Below are positions 35,405-44,417 of a stretch of 62,964 nt of DNA, piece after piece (positions within the stretch are counted from its first letter, which is position 1; each line of letters begins with the position of its first letter). A model generated the notes under the pieces. It saw only the letters and a list, made by a program, of their open reading frames with translations, searched no databases and had not been told where the DNA came from. This stretch comes from Methylobacterium variabile. GTDB taxonomy: Bacteria; Pseudomonadota; Alphaproteobacteria; Rhizobiales; Beijerinckiaceae. The stretch spans positions 1 to 62,964 of the forward strand of contig NZ_LABY01000046.1 in assembly GCF_001043975.1 (NCBI RefSeq), read 5' to 3'. Position numbers and translations under genes: made by a program.

Positions 35405-36098
35405 GATCTCGGGCCTGCGCGCCGGCTACGGCGCCACCGAGGTGCTGCGCGGCATCGACCTCGCGGTGCGCGAGGGCGAGGTCGTCGCGGTGCTCGGCGC
35501 CAACGGCGTCGGCAAGACGACGCTCAACAAGGTCCTGTCCGGGGTCGTGCCGGCGCGCGCCGGCGAGATCCGCTTCGACGGCCGGCCGATCGCGAAGGCG
35601 TCGGCCGCTTCCATCGTCGAGGCCGGGCTGATCCACGTGCCGGAAGGCCGCAAGATCTTCCCGAACCTCAGCGTGCGCGAGAACCTCGTGCTCGGCAGCT
35701 ATCGCCGCGGCCGGGCGCGGCGAGCCCAGAATCTCGATCGCGTCTTCTCCACCTTCCCGCGCCTGCGCGAGCGCGCCAGCCAGGCCGCCGGCACCCTCTC
35801 CGGCGGCGAGCAGCAGATGCTCGCGATCGGCCGCGGCCTGATGGCCGAGCCCCGCCTCCTCATCCTCGACGAGCCCTCGCTCGGGCTCTCGCCGCTCCTC
35901 GTCGAGGAGATGTTCGCCCTCGTGCGCACCCTCAACAGGCAAGGACTGCCGATCATGCTGGTGGAGCAGAACGTGGTGCAGTCGCTCGATCTCGCGACCC
36001 GCGCCTACATCCTGGAGAACGGCACCGTCGCACTCGAAGGCGACGCCGCGACCCTCGCCGCCGACCCGGCCCTGCGCCGGGCCTATCTGGGGCTGTAA
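35397..36098 (+). CDS. livF: Liv-type ABC transporter ATPase LivF (system 1)
   Basis: A 233-residue ATPase starting MLEISGLRAGYGATEVLRGI. Walker A is GANGVGKTT, the signature is LSGGEQQMLAIGRGL (about 135), Walker B is LLILDEPSLGLSPLLV, and the switch His is replaced by Gln in MLVEQNV, as is usual for LivF. I take the ATG at 35397 (GAGG 7 bases upstream), which overlaps the livG stop by 8 bases. A GTG 15 bases upstream is possible. It completes a full importer of five genes. Confidence 0.92.
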   Translation: MLEISGLRAGYGATEVLRGIDLAVREGEVVAVLGANGVGKTTLNKVLSGVVPARAGEIRFDGRPIAKASAASIVEAGLIHVPEGRKIFPNLSVRENLVLGSYRRGRARRAQNLDRVFSTFPRLRERASQAAGTLSGGEQQMLAIGRGLMAEPRLLILDEPSLGLSPLLVEEMFALVRTLNRQGLPIMLVEQNVVQSLDLATRAYILENGTVALEGDAATLAADPALRRAYLGL

Positions 36099-36101
36099 GC
36101 C

Positions 36102-37496
36102 ATGGGCATCGTCACCCCCGGCATCGTCCCGGCCACCACGCTGCTGGCCGAGCCCGCCCCGGCCTGGCTCGGCCGCTGGACCGCCTTCGCGGCGGGCCTC
36201 GCCCCCGCCGACATCCCGGACGCGGCGGTCGACCGCGCCCGCCTCGTCCTCCTCGATTGCCTCGGCGTCATCGCCGCCGGGATGCGCGAGCCGGAATGCC
36301 GGGCGCTGGCCGAGCGCCTCGCCGCCCGCCGCCAGGGCCCGGCCCCGGCGATCGGCAGCGGCCTGTCGCTCGATCCCCGCGACGCCGCCCTCGTCAACGG
36401 CGCCGCCGGCACCACGCTCGAGCTCGACGAGGGCAACCAGTACGCCCGCGGCCACCCGGCGATCCACGTCGTGCCGGCGGCGCTGGCAGCCGCGCAGGAC
36501 GTCGGCGCATCCGGCGCCGACCTGATCGCGGCGCTCGTCCTCGGCTACGAGATCGGCGCGCGGATCGGCATCGCCTCGCGCCTGCGCGTGACGATGCACC
36601 CGCACGGCACCTGGGGCACGGTGGGCGCGGCGCTCGCCGTCGCGAAGCTCTTTCGTGCCGACGCCGCCGGGATCGGCCGGGCGATCGGGCTCGCCTCGTC
36701 CCTGGGCTTGAGCACCAGCCGGCGCACGATGCTGGAGGGGGCGACGGTGCGCAACACCTACGCCGGCTTCTCAAACCAGCTCGGGCTCACCGCCTGGGAC
36801 CTCGCAGAGAGCGGCTTCCTGCCCGAGCGCGACGGGATCGGCACGGTCTATGGCGGCATCCTAGCGGACGACTTCTCGCCCGAGGCGATGACCGAGGACC
36901 TCGGGGTGCGCTGGGAGATCGCCCGCAACTACTTCAAGCGCCACGCCGCCTGCCGCTACACCCACGGCGCCCTCGACGCCCTGGCGCAGATCCGCGCCGA
37001 GGCCGGCCCGCTCGACCCGGACTCGGTGCGCTCGGTCGAGGTCGCGACCTATGTCTGGGCGGCGCAGCTCGACCACCCGGCGCCCGAGACGATGCTGGCG
37101 GCGAAGTTCTCCCTGCCCTTCGCCCTCGCGGCCGCCCTGGTGCGGGGCGCGGCCGACACCGACGCCTTCCGCGACGAGGCCCGGTCCGACCGCCGCATCC
37201 TGGCGCTCGCCCGCCGGGTGATGGTGCAGGAGGACCCCACCATGACCGCGCAGCTGCCGGGCCTGCGCCCGGCCAAGGTCACCCTGACGCTGGCCGACGG
37301 CCGCAAGCTGTCGGCCCAGGCGCTCACCAACCGCGGCGACACCGAGGACCCGTACTCGGACGACGACGTGCGGGAGAAGTTCCGGGCGCTCGCCGGGCCG
37401 GTCTGGGGGGCGGAACGGAGCGAGGCGATCGTCCGGGCGGTGGCGGGGATCGACCGGGCGGAGGGGATTGGGGAGCTGCTGGCGTTGGTCGGGTAG
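36102..37496 (+). CDS. MmgE/PrpD-family protein (dehydratase/isomerase/decarboxylase)
   Basis: A 464-residue member of the MmgE/PrpD family, which includes 2-methylcitrate dehydratase, cis-aconitate decarboxylase and iminodisuccinate epimerase. It has the family's ARLVLLDCLGVIAAGM, GTTLELDEGN (about 105), GHPAIHVVPAALA, RRTMLEGATVRN, and the C-terminal-domain KRHAACRYTHGALDAL (about 285) and AKFSLPFALAAAL. The ATG lies 3 bases after livF, so it is in the transporter operon. Its likely role is isomerising or dehydrating a small dicarboxylate-like intermediate. The exact reaction cannot be told from sequence. Confidence 0.87.
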   Translation: MGIVTPGIVPATTLLAEPAPAWLGRWTAFAAGLAPADIPDAAVDRARLVLLDCLGVIAAGMREPECRALAERLAARRQGPAPAIGSGLSLDPRDAALVNGAAGTTLELDEGNQYARGHPAIHVVPAALAAAQDVGASGADLIAALVLGYEIGARIGIASRLRVTMHPHGTWGTVGAALAVAKLFRADAAGIGRAIGLASSLGLSTSRRTMLEGATVRNTYAGFSNQLGLTAWDLAESGFLPERDGIGTVYGGILADDFSPEAMTEDLGVRWEIARNYFKRHAACRYTHGALDALAQIRAEAGPLDPDSVRSVEVATYVWAAQLDHPAPETMLAAKFSLPFALAAALVRGAADTDAFRDEARSDRRILALARRVMVQEDPTMTAQLPGLRPAKVTLTLADGRKLSAQALTNRGDTEDPYSDDDVREKFRALAGPVWGAERSEAIVRAVAGIDRAEGIGELLALVG

Positions 37497-37543
37497 CCCC
37501 GACCCGTTCCCCGAATGGTTGCGAGCACCGTCACACCCACCGC

Positions 37544-37683
37544 GTCATTCCGGGGCCGCGCAGCGGAGCCCGGAATCCAGAAGCACAGGTGATCCAGAAG
37601 AGTTCGGAACGCACCCCGCTCCGTTCTGCACGGGAAGCGGTTCTGGATCCCGGCTCTCGCCGGCGGCGAGCCCCGGGATGACG
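37544..37683. repeat. Composite REP/BIME-like inverted repeat pair, copy 3
   Basis: Arm A GTCATTCCGGGGCCGCGCAG plus CGGAGCCCGGAATCCAG and inverted arm B TTCTGGATCCCGGCTCTCGC plus CGGCGGCGAGCCCCGGGATGACG flank a 60-base spacer. It lies inside the operon-like series, between the mmgE/prpD-like gene and the lyase gene, and may split it into two transcript segments. Confidence 0.8.
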
Positions 37684-37763
37684 TGGAGATCCTTCATCGA
37701 CCAGGCATCTCGCCGAGAAGAGAAAGCCTGCTCAACAGTCATCGTACCAGGAAGACTTTCGTC

Positions 37764-38630
37764 ATGTCCCTGAAGTCCCGCCTCGCCGAGGATCGCGTCC
37801 TCGTCGCTCCGGGCGTCTACGACGCCCTCACGGCCTCGCTCGCCACGGATGCGGGCTTCGAGGCCCTGTACCTCTCCGGCGCGGCGATCGCCTACACGCG
37901 GCTGGGCCGGCCCGATATCGGCCTCGTCTCGATGAGCGAGGTTGCCGAGACGGTGACGCTGGTGCGCGACCGGGTGGCGACGCCCCTCGTGGTCGATGCC
38001 GACAACGGCTACGGCAACGCGCTCAACGTCGAGCGCACCGTGCGGCTGTTCGAGCGCGCCGGCGCCAGCGCGATCCAGCTCGAGGACCAGAGCTACCCGA
38101 AGCGCTGCGGCCACCTGCAGGACAAGACGCTGATCGGACAGGGCGAGATGGTCGGCAAGATCCGCGCGGCGCTCGACGCCCGCGCGAGCGCCGAGACCCT
38201 CATCATCGCCCGCACCGACGCGGTGGCGGTGGAAGGCTTCGAGCGCGCGGTGGAGCGGGCTGAGGCCTACGCCGAGGCCGGGGCCGACGTGCTGTTCGTC
38301 GAGGCGCCGCGCTCCGCCGACCAGCTCGCCGCGGTGACGAAGGCGCTCGGGACGAAGCGCCCCCTCGTCGCCAACATGGTCGAGGGCGGCGACACGCCGC
38401 TCGCCTCCGCCGCCGACCTAGGCGGCTTAGGCTTTCGCCTGGTGATCTTCCCGGGCGGCATCGTGCGGGCCCTCGCCCGCACCGCGAAGGATTACTACGC
38501 GTCGCTCGCCAAGGCCGGCACCAACGCCCCCTTCGCCGACCGGATGTTCGATTTCGGCGCGCTCAACGCGCTGATCGGCACCCCCGAGATGCTGGCCCGC
38601 GGCCGCGCCTACGAGGGGAGCGATCGATGA
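37764..38630 (+). CDS. Isocitrate lyase/PEP mutase-family lyase
   Basis: A 288-residue enzyme of the ICL/PEP-mutase superfamily. It has LVAPGVYDALTASLA, VDADNGYGNALNV (Mg-binding Asp residues near 82-84), IQLEDQSYPKRCGHLQDKTL with the catalytic K-R-C-G-H (Cys115), and LIIARTDAVAVEG. The KRCGH motif marks C-C lyases such as 2-methylisocitrate lyase and 2,3-dimethylmalate lyase rather than PEP mutase. It should cleave a 2-hydroxy di- or tricarboxylate into pyruvate (or glyoxylate) plus a short acid. The ATG at 37764 has AGGA upstream. It overlaps hyuB by 4 bases, so it belongs to the catabolic operon. Confidence 0.85.
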   Translation: MSLKSRLAEDRVLVAPGVYDALTASLATDAGFEALYLSGAAIAYTRLGRPDIGLVSMSEVAETVTLVRDRVATPLVVDADNGYGNALNVERTVRLFERAGASAIQLEDQSYPKRCGHLQDKTLIGQGEMVGKIRAALDARASAETLIIARTDAVAVEGFERAVERAEAYAEAGADVLFVEAPRSADQLAAVTKALGTKRPLVANMVEGGDTPLASAADLGGLGFRLVIFPGGIVRALARTAKDYYASLAKAGTNAPFADRMFDFGALNALIGTPEMLARGRAYEGSDR

Positions 38631-40312
38631 ACCCGATCGATCCCGTCACCCTGGCGGTGCTGAAGGGCCGCCTCGAGCAGATCGCCGACGAGATGGACGC
38701 GACGCTCTACCGCTCGGCCTTCAACCCGATCATTGCGGAAGCCCGCGACGCCTGCCACGGCCTCTACCACGCCACGACCGGCGACACGCTGGTCCAGGGC
38801 ACCAAGGGCCTGCCGATCTTCGTCGGCGCCATGGCCTTCGCGGTGAAGGCGGTGATCGCCAAGGTCGAGCGCGAGGGTGGATTGGAGCCCGGCGACACCT
38901 TCCTGTTCAACGATCCCTATAGCGGCGGCACCCACCTCAACGACTTCCGGCTGGTCCGCCCGGTCTTCCGCGATGGCAAGCTGTTCTGCTGGCTCGCCTC
39001 GGTCGGCCACTGGCTCGACATCGGCGGCAACGTGCCGGGGGGCTACAACCCGAAGGCGACCGAGAGCTTCCAGGAGGGCGTGCGCTTTCCCCCGGTGAAG
39101 CTCTTCTCCGCCGGGCGCCTGAACCAGGACATCGTCGACATCCTGGCCGCCAACACCCGGGTGCCGACCTCGAACTGGGGCGACCTCAACGGCCAGCTCA
39201 ACGCCCTCGACCTCGGCGAGCGCCGCTTCACCGCCCTCCTCGACGAGTACGGAGACGCGACAGTGGACGCCGCCTTCGCGGCCTTCTCCGACCGGGCCGA
39301 GGCGCTGATGCGCGCCGCGATCCGCGCCCTGCCGGACGGCCGCTACAGCTTCGCGGACGTGCTCGACAACGACGGCATCACCGACGAGCCGCTGACCATC
39401 GCCCTCGACCTGACGATCGAGGGCGACCGCATGGCGCTCGATTTCTCGCGCTCCTCGGCGCCCGCGCAGGGGCCGATCAACATCTCGCACGCCACGACCG
39501 TCGCCGCCTGCTACGTGGCGTTGAAGCACGTCTTCACCGAGGTTCCGGCCAATGCCGGCTGCCTGCGGCCGATCACCTTCACGGTGCCGGAGACAACGCT
39601 TCTCGGCGCCGGGGCCCCGAAGCCCATGGCCGGCTACACCGAGACGATCCTGCGGCTGATCGGCGTGGTGCTCGGCGCCCTCGCGGCGGCTGATCCGGAG
39701 CGGGCGACCGCCGCGCCCTTCGGCACCATCAACGCGCTCTCTCTTGCCGGCCACCGGCCGGACGGCTCGCGCTGGGTGATGTTCTCGTTCTTCGGCGGGG
39801 GCTTAGGCGGCAACCCTGAGACCGACGGCCTGAGCCACGCCAACAACCCGATCTCGACCGCGACGATCCCGCCGGTGGAGATCCTGGAGGCCGCCTATCC
39901 GGTGGTCTTCACCCAGTGGGCGTTGCGGCCCGACAGTGCCGGGGCCGGGGCGCATCGCGGCGGGCTGGGTGCGGTCTACGAGATCGAGACCCTGACCGAT
40001 GCCGACGTGTTCCTGCTCGGCGAGCGCGGCAAGGTGGCGCCGTTCGGGGTCAAGGGCGGGCGGCCGGCGGCGCTCAACCGCTTCGCCTGGCAGACGCCTG
40101 AGGGCTGGGCGAGCCCGCCGATGATCTCGAAGGTCACCGACGTGCGCGTCAAGGCCGGCGAGCGGGTGCGGCTCGAGACCCCCGGCGGCGGCGGCTTCGG
40201 CCATCCGGCGGAGCGCGACCGCGACGCCCTGCAACGCGACCTGCGCCTCGGCTACGTGACGCCGGAGGCCGCCACCCGCGACTACGACCTCGCGTCCGGA
40301 GACGAGAAATGA
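38627..40312 (+). CDS. hyuB: Hydantoinase B/oxoprolinase-family subunit
   Basis: A 561-residue protein of the hydantoinase B/N-methylhydantoinase B/oxoprolinase family. It opens NPIDPVTLAVLKGRLEQIADEMDATLYRSAFNPII (split at residue 20) and has GDTFLFNDPYSGGTHLNDF, a conserved family block. LGAVYEIETLTDADVFLLGERG lies near the end, and the C-terminus has LETPGGGGFGHPAERD. With HyuA it forms an ATP-dependent cyclic amidase that opens hydantoins, lactams or imides. It overlaps both neighbours by 4 bases (ATGA), with GGGGAG upstream. The substrate is unknown. Confidence 0.9.
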   Translation: MNPIDPVTLAVLKGRLEQIADEMDATLYRSAFNPIIAEARDACHGLYHATTGDTLVQGTKGLPIFVGAMAFAVKAVIAKVEREGGLEPGDTFLFNDPYSGGTHLNDFRLVRPVFRDGKLFCWLASVGHWLDIGGNVPGGYNPKATESFQEGVRFPPVKLFSAGRLNQDIVDILAANTRVPTSNWGDLNGQLNALDLGERRFTALLDEYGDATVDAAFAAFSDRAEALMRAAIRALPDGRYSFADVLDNDGITDEPLTIALDLTIEGDRMALDFSRSSAPAQGPINISHATTVAACYVALKHVFTEVPANAGCLRPITFTVPETTLLGAGAPKPMAGYTETILRLIGVVLGALAAADPERATAAPFGTINALSLAGHRPDGSRWVMFSFFGGGLGGNPETDGLSHANNPISTATIPPVEILEAAYPVVFTQWALRPDSAGAGAHRGGLGAVYEIETLTDADVFLLGERGKVAPFGVKGGRPAALNRFAWQTPEGWASPPMISKVTDVRVKAGERVRLETPGGGGFGHPAERDRDALQRDLRLGYVTPEAATRDYDLASGDEK

Positions 40313-42375
40313 CCCCCCGCGCCATCGTCGGCGTCGATGTCGGCGGCACCTTCACCGACCTCTTCTACTACGACGAGGCCGCCGGCCGCTTCCAGACCGG
40401 CAAGGTCCCGTCGAACCGCGGCGACGAGGCGGTCGGCTTCCTCGCCGGGCTGAAAGGCTTCGGCCCGGTCGCGAACCTCGCCTCGATCGTCCACGGCACG
40501 ACCGTCGGCACCAACGCGCTCCTGGAGCGGAAAGGGGCGCGCATCGGCCTCATCACCACCCGCGGTTTCCGCGACGTGCTGGAGATGCGCCGGCGCGACC
40601 GGCGCCATACCTGGGGCCTGTGGGGCGACTTCGTTCCCGTGGTCGACCGCGACCTGAGACTGGAGGTCGACGAGCGGACGCTCGCCGACGGCACGATCCG
40701 CCAAGTGGTGGATCCGGACCAGGTCGCCGAAGCGGCCCGGGCGCTGCTCGCGAACGGTGCCGAGGCCCTGGCGATCTGCTTCGTCAACGCCTATGCCAAC
40801 CCGGAGAACGAGCGGGTGGCGATGGAAGCGGCCTCCGCCGTGTGGCCGAACGCCAATGTCGAGCGCTCCTCCGGCATCCTGCCGGAGATCCGCGAGTTCG
40901 AGCGCACCTCGACCACGGTGCTCAACGCCTACCTCCAGCCGGTCGTCGGCAGCTATCTCGGCAAGCTCGACCGGGCCTTGGACTCCGAAGGATTCTCCGG
41001 CCGCTTCCACATCGTCCAGTCGAATGGCGGCGTGATGTCCACCGCCACCGCCCGGCGGCTCCCGGTTCGCACCGCCCTCTCGGGGCCCGCCGCCGGCGTG
41101 ATCGCGGCGGCCGCCATCGCCAAGGAGGCCGGCTTCCCTTACGTGATCACCGGCGATCTCGGCGGCACCTCGTTCGACGTGTCGCTCGTGGTCGAGGGCG
41201 AGACGGCGCTCGCCGCGCAGACCACCATCGATTTCGGCCTCGTCATCCGCACGCCGATGATCGAGATCAGCACCATCGGGGCCGGCGGCGGGTCGATCGC
41301 CCACGTCGATGCCGGCGGGCTGCTCCAGGTCGGGCCGGAGAGCGCGGGCTCGCGGCCGGGCCCGGTCTGCTACGGCCAGGGCAACACCCGGCCGACGCTG
41401 ACCGACGCCAACGTCGTGCTCGGGCGCATCAACGCCGAGCGGCCGATCGGCGGGGCGTTGAAGCGCCTCGACGTCGAGGCGGCGAAGGCGGCGATCCGGG
41501 AGCACGTCGCCGCGCCCCTCGGCCTCGACGTGATGGCGGCGGCCGAGGCCATCGTGCGCGTCGCCGACGGCAAGATGGCCGGCGCGATCCGCCTCGTCTC
41601 GATCGAGCGCGGCCACGACCCCCAGAAGTTCGCCGCGGTGCCGTTCGGCGGCGGCGGCGCGCTGCATGTCGGGGCGCTGATCAAGGATGTGGGCCTGCGC
41701 GGCGCCCTGGTGCCGCGCTATCCGGGCGTCACCTCGGCGCTCGGCTGCGTCATCGCCGACATCCGGCACGACCAGGTCCAGACCCTGAACCTGTCGCTCG
41801 CCGGCCTCGACGCCGCCGCCCTCGACCGGCGCATGGTGGCGGAGGCCGAGAGCGCCCGCGCGGTCGTCGAGGCCGCCGGCCTCACCGTCTCGCGGATCGA
41901 CACGGTGTTCGAGCTCGACATGCACTATGTCGGCCAGACCCACACCGTCGCGGTGGCGTTGCCCGTGACGGTCGAGAACGGCACCACCGGCATCACGACG
42001 GCGATCATCCAGGCGGCGTTCGAGGCGGCCTACCGCACCTCGTTCAGCCGGCTGCTGCCGGGCCTCGGCACCCGGATCGTCAACCTGCGCACCGCGGCGA
42101 TCGGCCGGCGACCGCACTTCGACCTCGCCGCGCTCGCGCCGGGGGCGGATGCCTCGCTCGAGGCCGCCCGCCTTGGCAGCCGGCCGGTCTGGTTTAATGG
42201 CGCCTGGCACGAGGCGGCGGTCTATGCCCGCCTCGCGCTCCCCGTCGGTTCCGAGATCCCGGGCCCGGCGATCCTCGAGCAGCCGGACGCCACCACCGTG
42301 GTCGATCCCGACCTGACGGCGCGGGTCGACCGGCTCGGCAACGTCGTGGTCACCCGCACGGGAGAGCCCGCATGA
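40309..42375 (+). CDS. hyuA: Hydantoinase A/oxoprolinase-family ATPase subunit
   Basis: A 688-residue ASKHA-fold subunit. The N-terminal actin-like part has VGVDVGGTFTDLFYYD (phosphate-1 loop), SIVHGTTVGTNALLERKG and RGFRDVLEMRRRDR. The central ATPase part has FPYVITGDLGGTSFDVSLVVEG and STIGAGGGSIAHVDAGGLLQVGPESAG, with PGPVCYG following. These are all signatures of HyuA/OplA. It hydrolyses ATP to activate an amide or imide carbonyl for ring opening with HyuB. Related pairs act on N-methylhydantoin, 5-oxoproline and caprolactam. It overlaps hyuB and the isochorismatase-like gene by 4 bases each. Confidence 0.9.
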   Translation: MTPRAIVGVDVGGTFTDLFYYDEAAGRFQTGKVPSNRGDEAVGFLAGLKGFGPVANLASIVHGTTVGTNALLERKGARIGLITTRGFRDVLEMRRRDRRHTWGLWGDFVPVVDRDLRLEVDERTLADGTIRQVVDPDQVAEAARALLANGAEALAICFVNAYANPENERVAMEAASAVWPNANVERSSGILPEIREFERTSTTVLNAYLQPVVGSYLGKLDRALDSEGFSGRFHIVQSNGGVMSTATARRLPVRTALSGPAAGVIAAAAIAKEAGFPYVITGDLGGTSFDVSLVVEGETALAAQTTIDFGLVIRTPMIEISTIGAGGGSIAHVDAGGLLQVGPESAGSRPGPVCYGQGNTRPTLTDANVVLGRINAERPIGGALKRLDVEAAKAAIREHVAAPLGLDVMAAAEAIVRVADGKMAGAIRLVSIERGHDPQKFAAVPFGGGGALHVGALIKDVGLRGALVPRYPGVTSALGCVIADIRHDQVQTLNLSLAGLDAAALDRRMVAEAESARAVVEAAGLTVSRIDTVFELDMHYVGQTHTVAVALPVTVENGTTGITTAIIQAAFEAAYRTSFSRLLPGLGTRIVNLRTAAIGRRPHFDLAALAPGADASLEAARLGSRPVWFNGAWHEAAVYARLALPVGSEIPGPAILEQPDATTVVDPDLTARVDRLGNVVVTRTGEPA

Positions 42376-42983
42376 GCCATTCCGCGATCCCGCTGGAGCG
42401 CACCGCGCTCCTGATCTGCGACCTGCAGAACGACTTCCTGCACCCGGACGGCGCCTACGGCCGCGCCGGGCAGGCGGCGCCCGAGATCGCCGCCGTGCCG
42501 GCCCGCGTCCGACCGCTCGCCGAGCTGATCCGGGCCAAGGGAGGGTTCATCGTCTCGACCCACTTCACCCTGGTGCCGGGCAAGGGCGGCGAGCCCTTGA
42601 TCTCGCCCCACCTGCGCGAGCTGCGGCCGTTCCTGAAGAAGGGCGACTTCCTGCCCGGGGCCTGGGGGCATGCGCTCGTGGACGAGCTGCAGCCCGCCGA
42701 TCTCTCGGTCGAGAAGGTCGCCTACTCGGCCTTCTACATGACCCGGCTCGAATGGGTCCTGCGCAAGGCGGGGATCGAGCGGCTGATCGTGTCGGGCATC
42801 GTCACCAACGGTGGCGTCGCCTCGACGGTGCGCGACGCCCATGTGCGCGACTTCTCGGTCACCGTCCTGGCGGATGGCTGCGCCGCCTTCTCACCGGCCG
42901 TGCACCAGACCGCGATCGAGGCGCTCAAGCCCGTCTGCCGGGTGGCCGACGTCGCCGAGATCGTCCGGGAGCTCTCGGCATGA
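42372..42983 (+). CDS. Isochorismatase-family hydrolase lacking the catalytic cysteine
   Basis: A 203-residue Rossmann-like hydrolase of the isochorismatase/nicotinamidase family. Two of three catalytic residues are seen: Asp17 in LLICDLQNDFLHPDG and Lys115 in VEKVAYSAFYMTRLEW. The third should be Cys in a TNxCVxxTxRDA motif, but here the motif is GIVTNGGVASTVRDAH, with Gly148 at that place. True isochorismatases (EntB, PhzD type) also have Gly there and cleave an enol ether, while amidases need the Cys. So a simple amidase such as N-carbamoylsarcosine or maleamate amidohydrolase is doubtful. It overlaps hyuA and the FAD enzyme gene by 4 bases. Confidence 0.88.
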   Translation: MSHSAIPLERTALLICDLQNDFLHPDGAYGRAGQAAPEIAAVPARVRPLAELIRAKGGFIVSTHFTLVPGKGGEPLISPHLRELRPFLKKGDFLPGAWGHALVDELQPADLSVEKVAYSAFYMTRLEWVLRKAGIERLIVSGIVTNGGVASTVRDAHVRDFSVTVLADGCAAFSPAVHQTAIEALKPVCRVADVAEIVRELSA

Positions 42984-44380
42984 GGGTCGAACCGGCTGCT
43001 GCCGTCGCCTTCGATATCGACATCGCCGTCGCCGTGATCGGCGCGGGGGCCGCCGGGCTTGTGGCGGCGCTCGCCGCCCACGAGGCCGGGGCCGAGGTGC
43101 TGGTGGTCGAGCGCGATCCGGTGCCCCGCGGCTCCACCGCCCTCTCGGCCGGTCTGGTCCCGGCGCCGGGCACCCGCTGGCAGCGCGAGGCGGGGCTCGA
43201 CGACAGCCCGGAGCTGTTTTCCGCCGACATCATGGCGAAGGCCAAGAACGAGCCGGATCCGGCCCTCGTCGCGCGCCTCGCCGGCGCCGTGGGTCCTGCC
43301 CTCGAATGGCTCGCCGACCGCCACGGCCTGCCCTTCTCGGTCATCACCGATTTCCGCTACCCGGGCCACTCGGCCAACCGCATGCATGGCCTGCCGAGCC
43401 GCTCTGGCGAGGAGCTGGTCGACCGCCTGGCACGCGCGGTCGAGGAGGCCGGCATCCCGGTCCTGTGCGAGGCGACCGTCGACACGCTCTACGCGGCGGA
43501 CGGCGCGATCCGGGGCATCGGCCTTCACCGCCCCGACGGCTCGCGCGAGCGCGTCGCCTGCCGGGCGCTGGTGCTGGCCTGCAATGGCTACGGCGGCAAC
43601 AAGGCGCTGGTGGCGCAGCACGTGCCGGAGCTGTCGGGCGCGCTGTATTTCGGCCACGAGGGCAACCAGGGCGATGCGCTGCTCTGGGGCGAGGCGCTCG
43701 GCGCCGCGACCCGCCACCTCTCGGGCCACCAGGGTCACGGCTCGGTGGCGCACCCGCACGGCATCCTGATCACCTGGGCCACGGTCACCGAGGGCGGGTT
43801 CCAGGTGAATGCAGAGGGGCGCCGCTTCTCCGACGAGAGCCGCGGCTACTCCGAGCAGGCGGCGGAGGTGCTGCGCCAGCCCGGCGGCACCGCGGTCACG
43901 GTCTTCGACGCCCGCATCGCCGGCATCGCCCGCCAGTTCGAGGACTTTCGGCGCGCCGAGAGCGCCGGGGCGATCGTGGCGGCGGACACGGTGGCGGAAC
44001 TGGCGGCGCGGCTGCACCTGCCGGCGTCCGCCCTGTCCGCGACGCTGGCCGAGGTCGAGGCGCTCAAGCGCGACGGTGGCCGCGACGCGTTCGGGCGCTC
44101 CTTCGCGGGCGTGCCGGCGCTCGCGGCGCCGTATCGGGCGGTGCGGGTGACCGGCGCCTTGTTCCACACGCAAGGGGGTCTCGTGGTCGACGACGACGCC
44201 CGGGTGCTGACGGCGGCGGGCGCGCCGATCCCGAACCTGTTCGCGGCGGGCGGAGCGGCCTGCGGCGTGTCGGGGACGGGGCCGGGCGGATACCTGTCGG
44301 GCAACGGGCTGCTGGCGGCCGTGGCGCTCGGGCGCATCGCCGGGCAGGCGGCGGGGGCGACGGGGTGTGTTAGCTCCTAG
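42980..44380 (+). CDS. FAD-dependent oxidoreductase, fumarate reductase/3-ketosteroid dehydrogenase-like
   Basis: A 466-residue flavoprotein of the FAD_binding_2 family. The N-terminal dinucleotide fold reads AVAVIGAGAAGLVAALAAHEAGAEVLVVERD (split at residue 30), then RGSTALSAGLVPAPGT. The substrate or cap domain is in the middle, with VTEGGFQVNAEGRRFSDESRG. The C-terminal FAD part is NLFAAGGAACGVSGTGPGGYLSGNGLLAA. Such enzymes reduce or oxidise a C=C bond next to a carbonyl. It could reduce or form the double bond of an imide or dicarboxylate intermediate. No signal peptide is visible. The ATG overlaps the preceding stop (ATGA), with GGGAG upstream. Confidence 0.86.
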   Translation: MRVEPAAAVAFDIDIAVAVIGAGAAGLVAALAAHEAGAEVLVVERDPVPRGSTALSAGLVPAPGTRWQREAGLDDSPELFSADIMAKAKNEPDPALVARLAGAVGPALEWLADRHGLPFSVITDFRYPGHSANRMHGLPSRSGEELVDRLARAVEEAGIPVLCEATVDTLYAADGAIRGIGLHRPDGSRERVACRALVLACNGYGGNKALVAQHVPELSGALYFGHEGNQGDALLWGEALGAATRHLSGHQGHGSVAHPHGILITWATVTEGGFQVNAEGRRFSDESRGYSEQAAEVLRQPGGTAVTVFDARIAGIARQFEDFRRAESAGAIVAADTVAELAARLHLPASALSATLAEVEALKRDGGRDAFGRSFAGVPALAAPYRAVRVTGALFHTQGGLVVDDDARVLTAAGAPIPNLFAAGGAACGVSGTGPGGYLSGNGLLAAVALGRIAGQAAGATGCVSS

Positions 44381-44417
44381 CCCTCACCATCTCTCATTCA
44401 CACATCATGACACCCTC

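Noticed and set aside
38627..42375. HyuBA as acetone or acetophenone carboxylase
   Set aside because: Those enzymes need further subunits and different gene context. Only the two hydantoinase-type subunits are present here.
42372..42983. N-carbamoylsarcosine or maleamate amidohydrolase
   Set aside because: The position after hyuA fits, but the catalytic Cys is Gly148.
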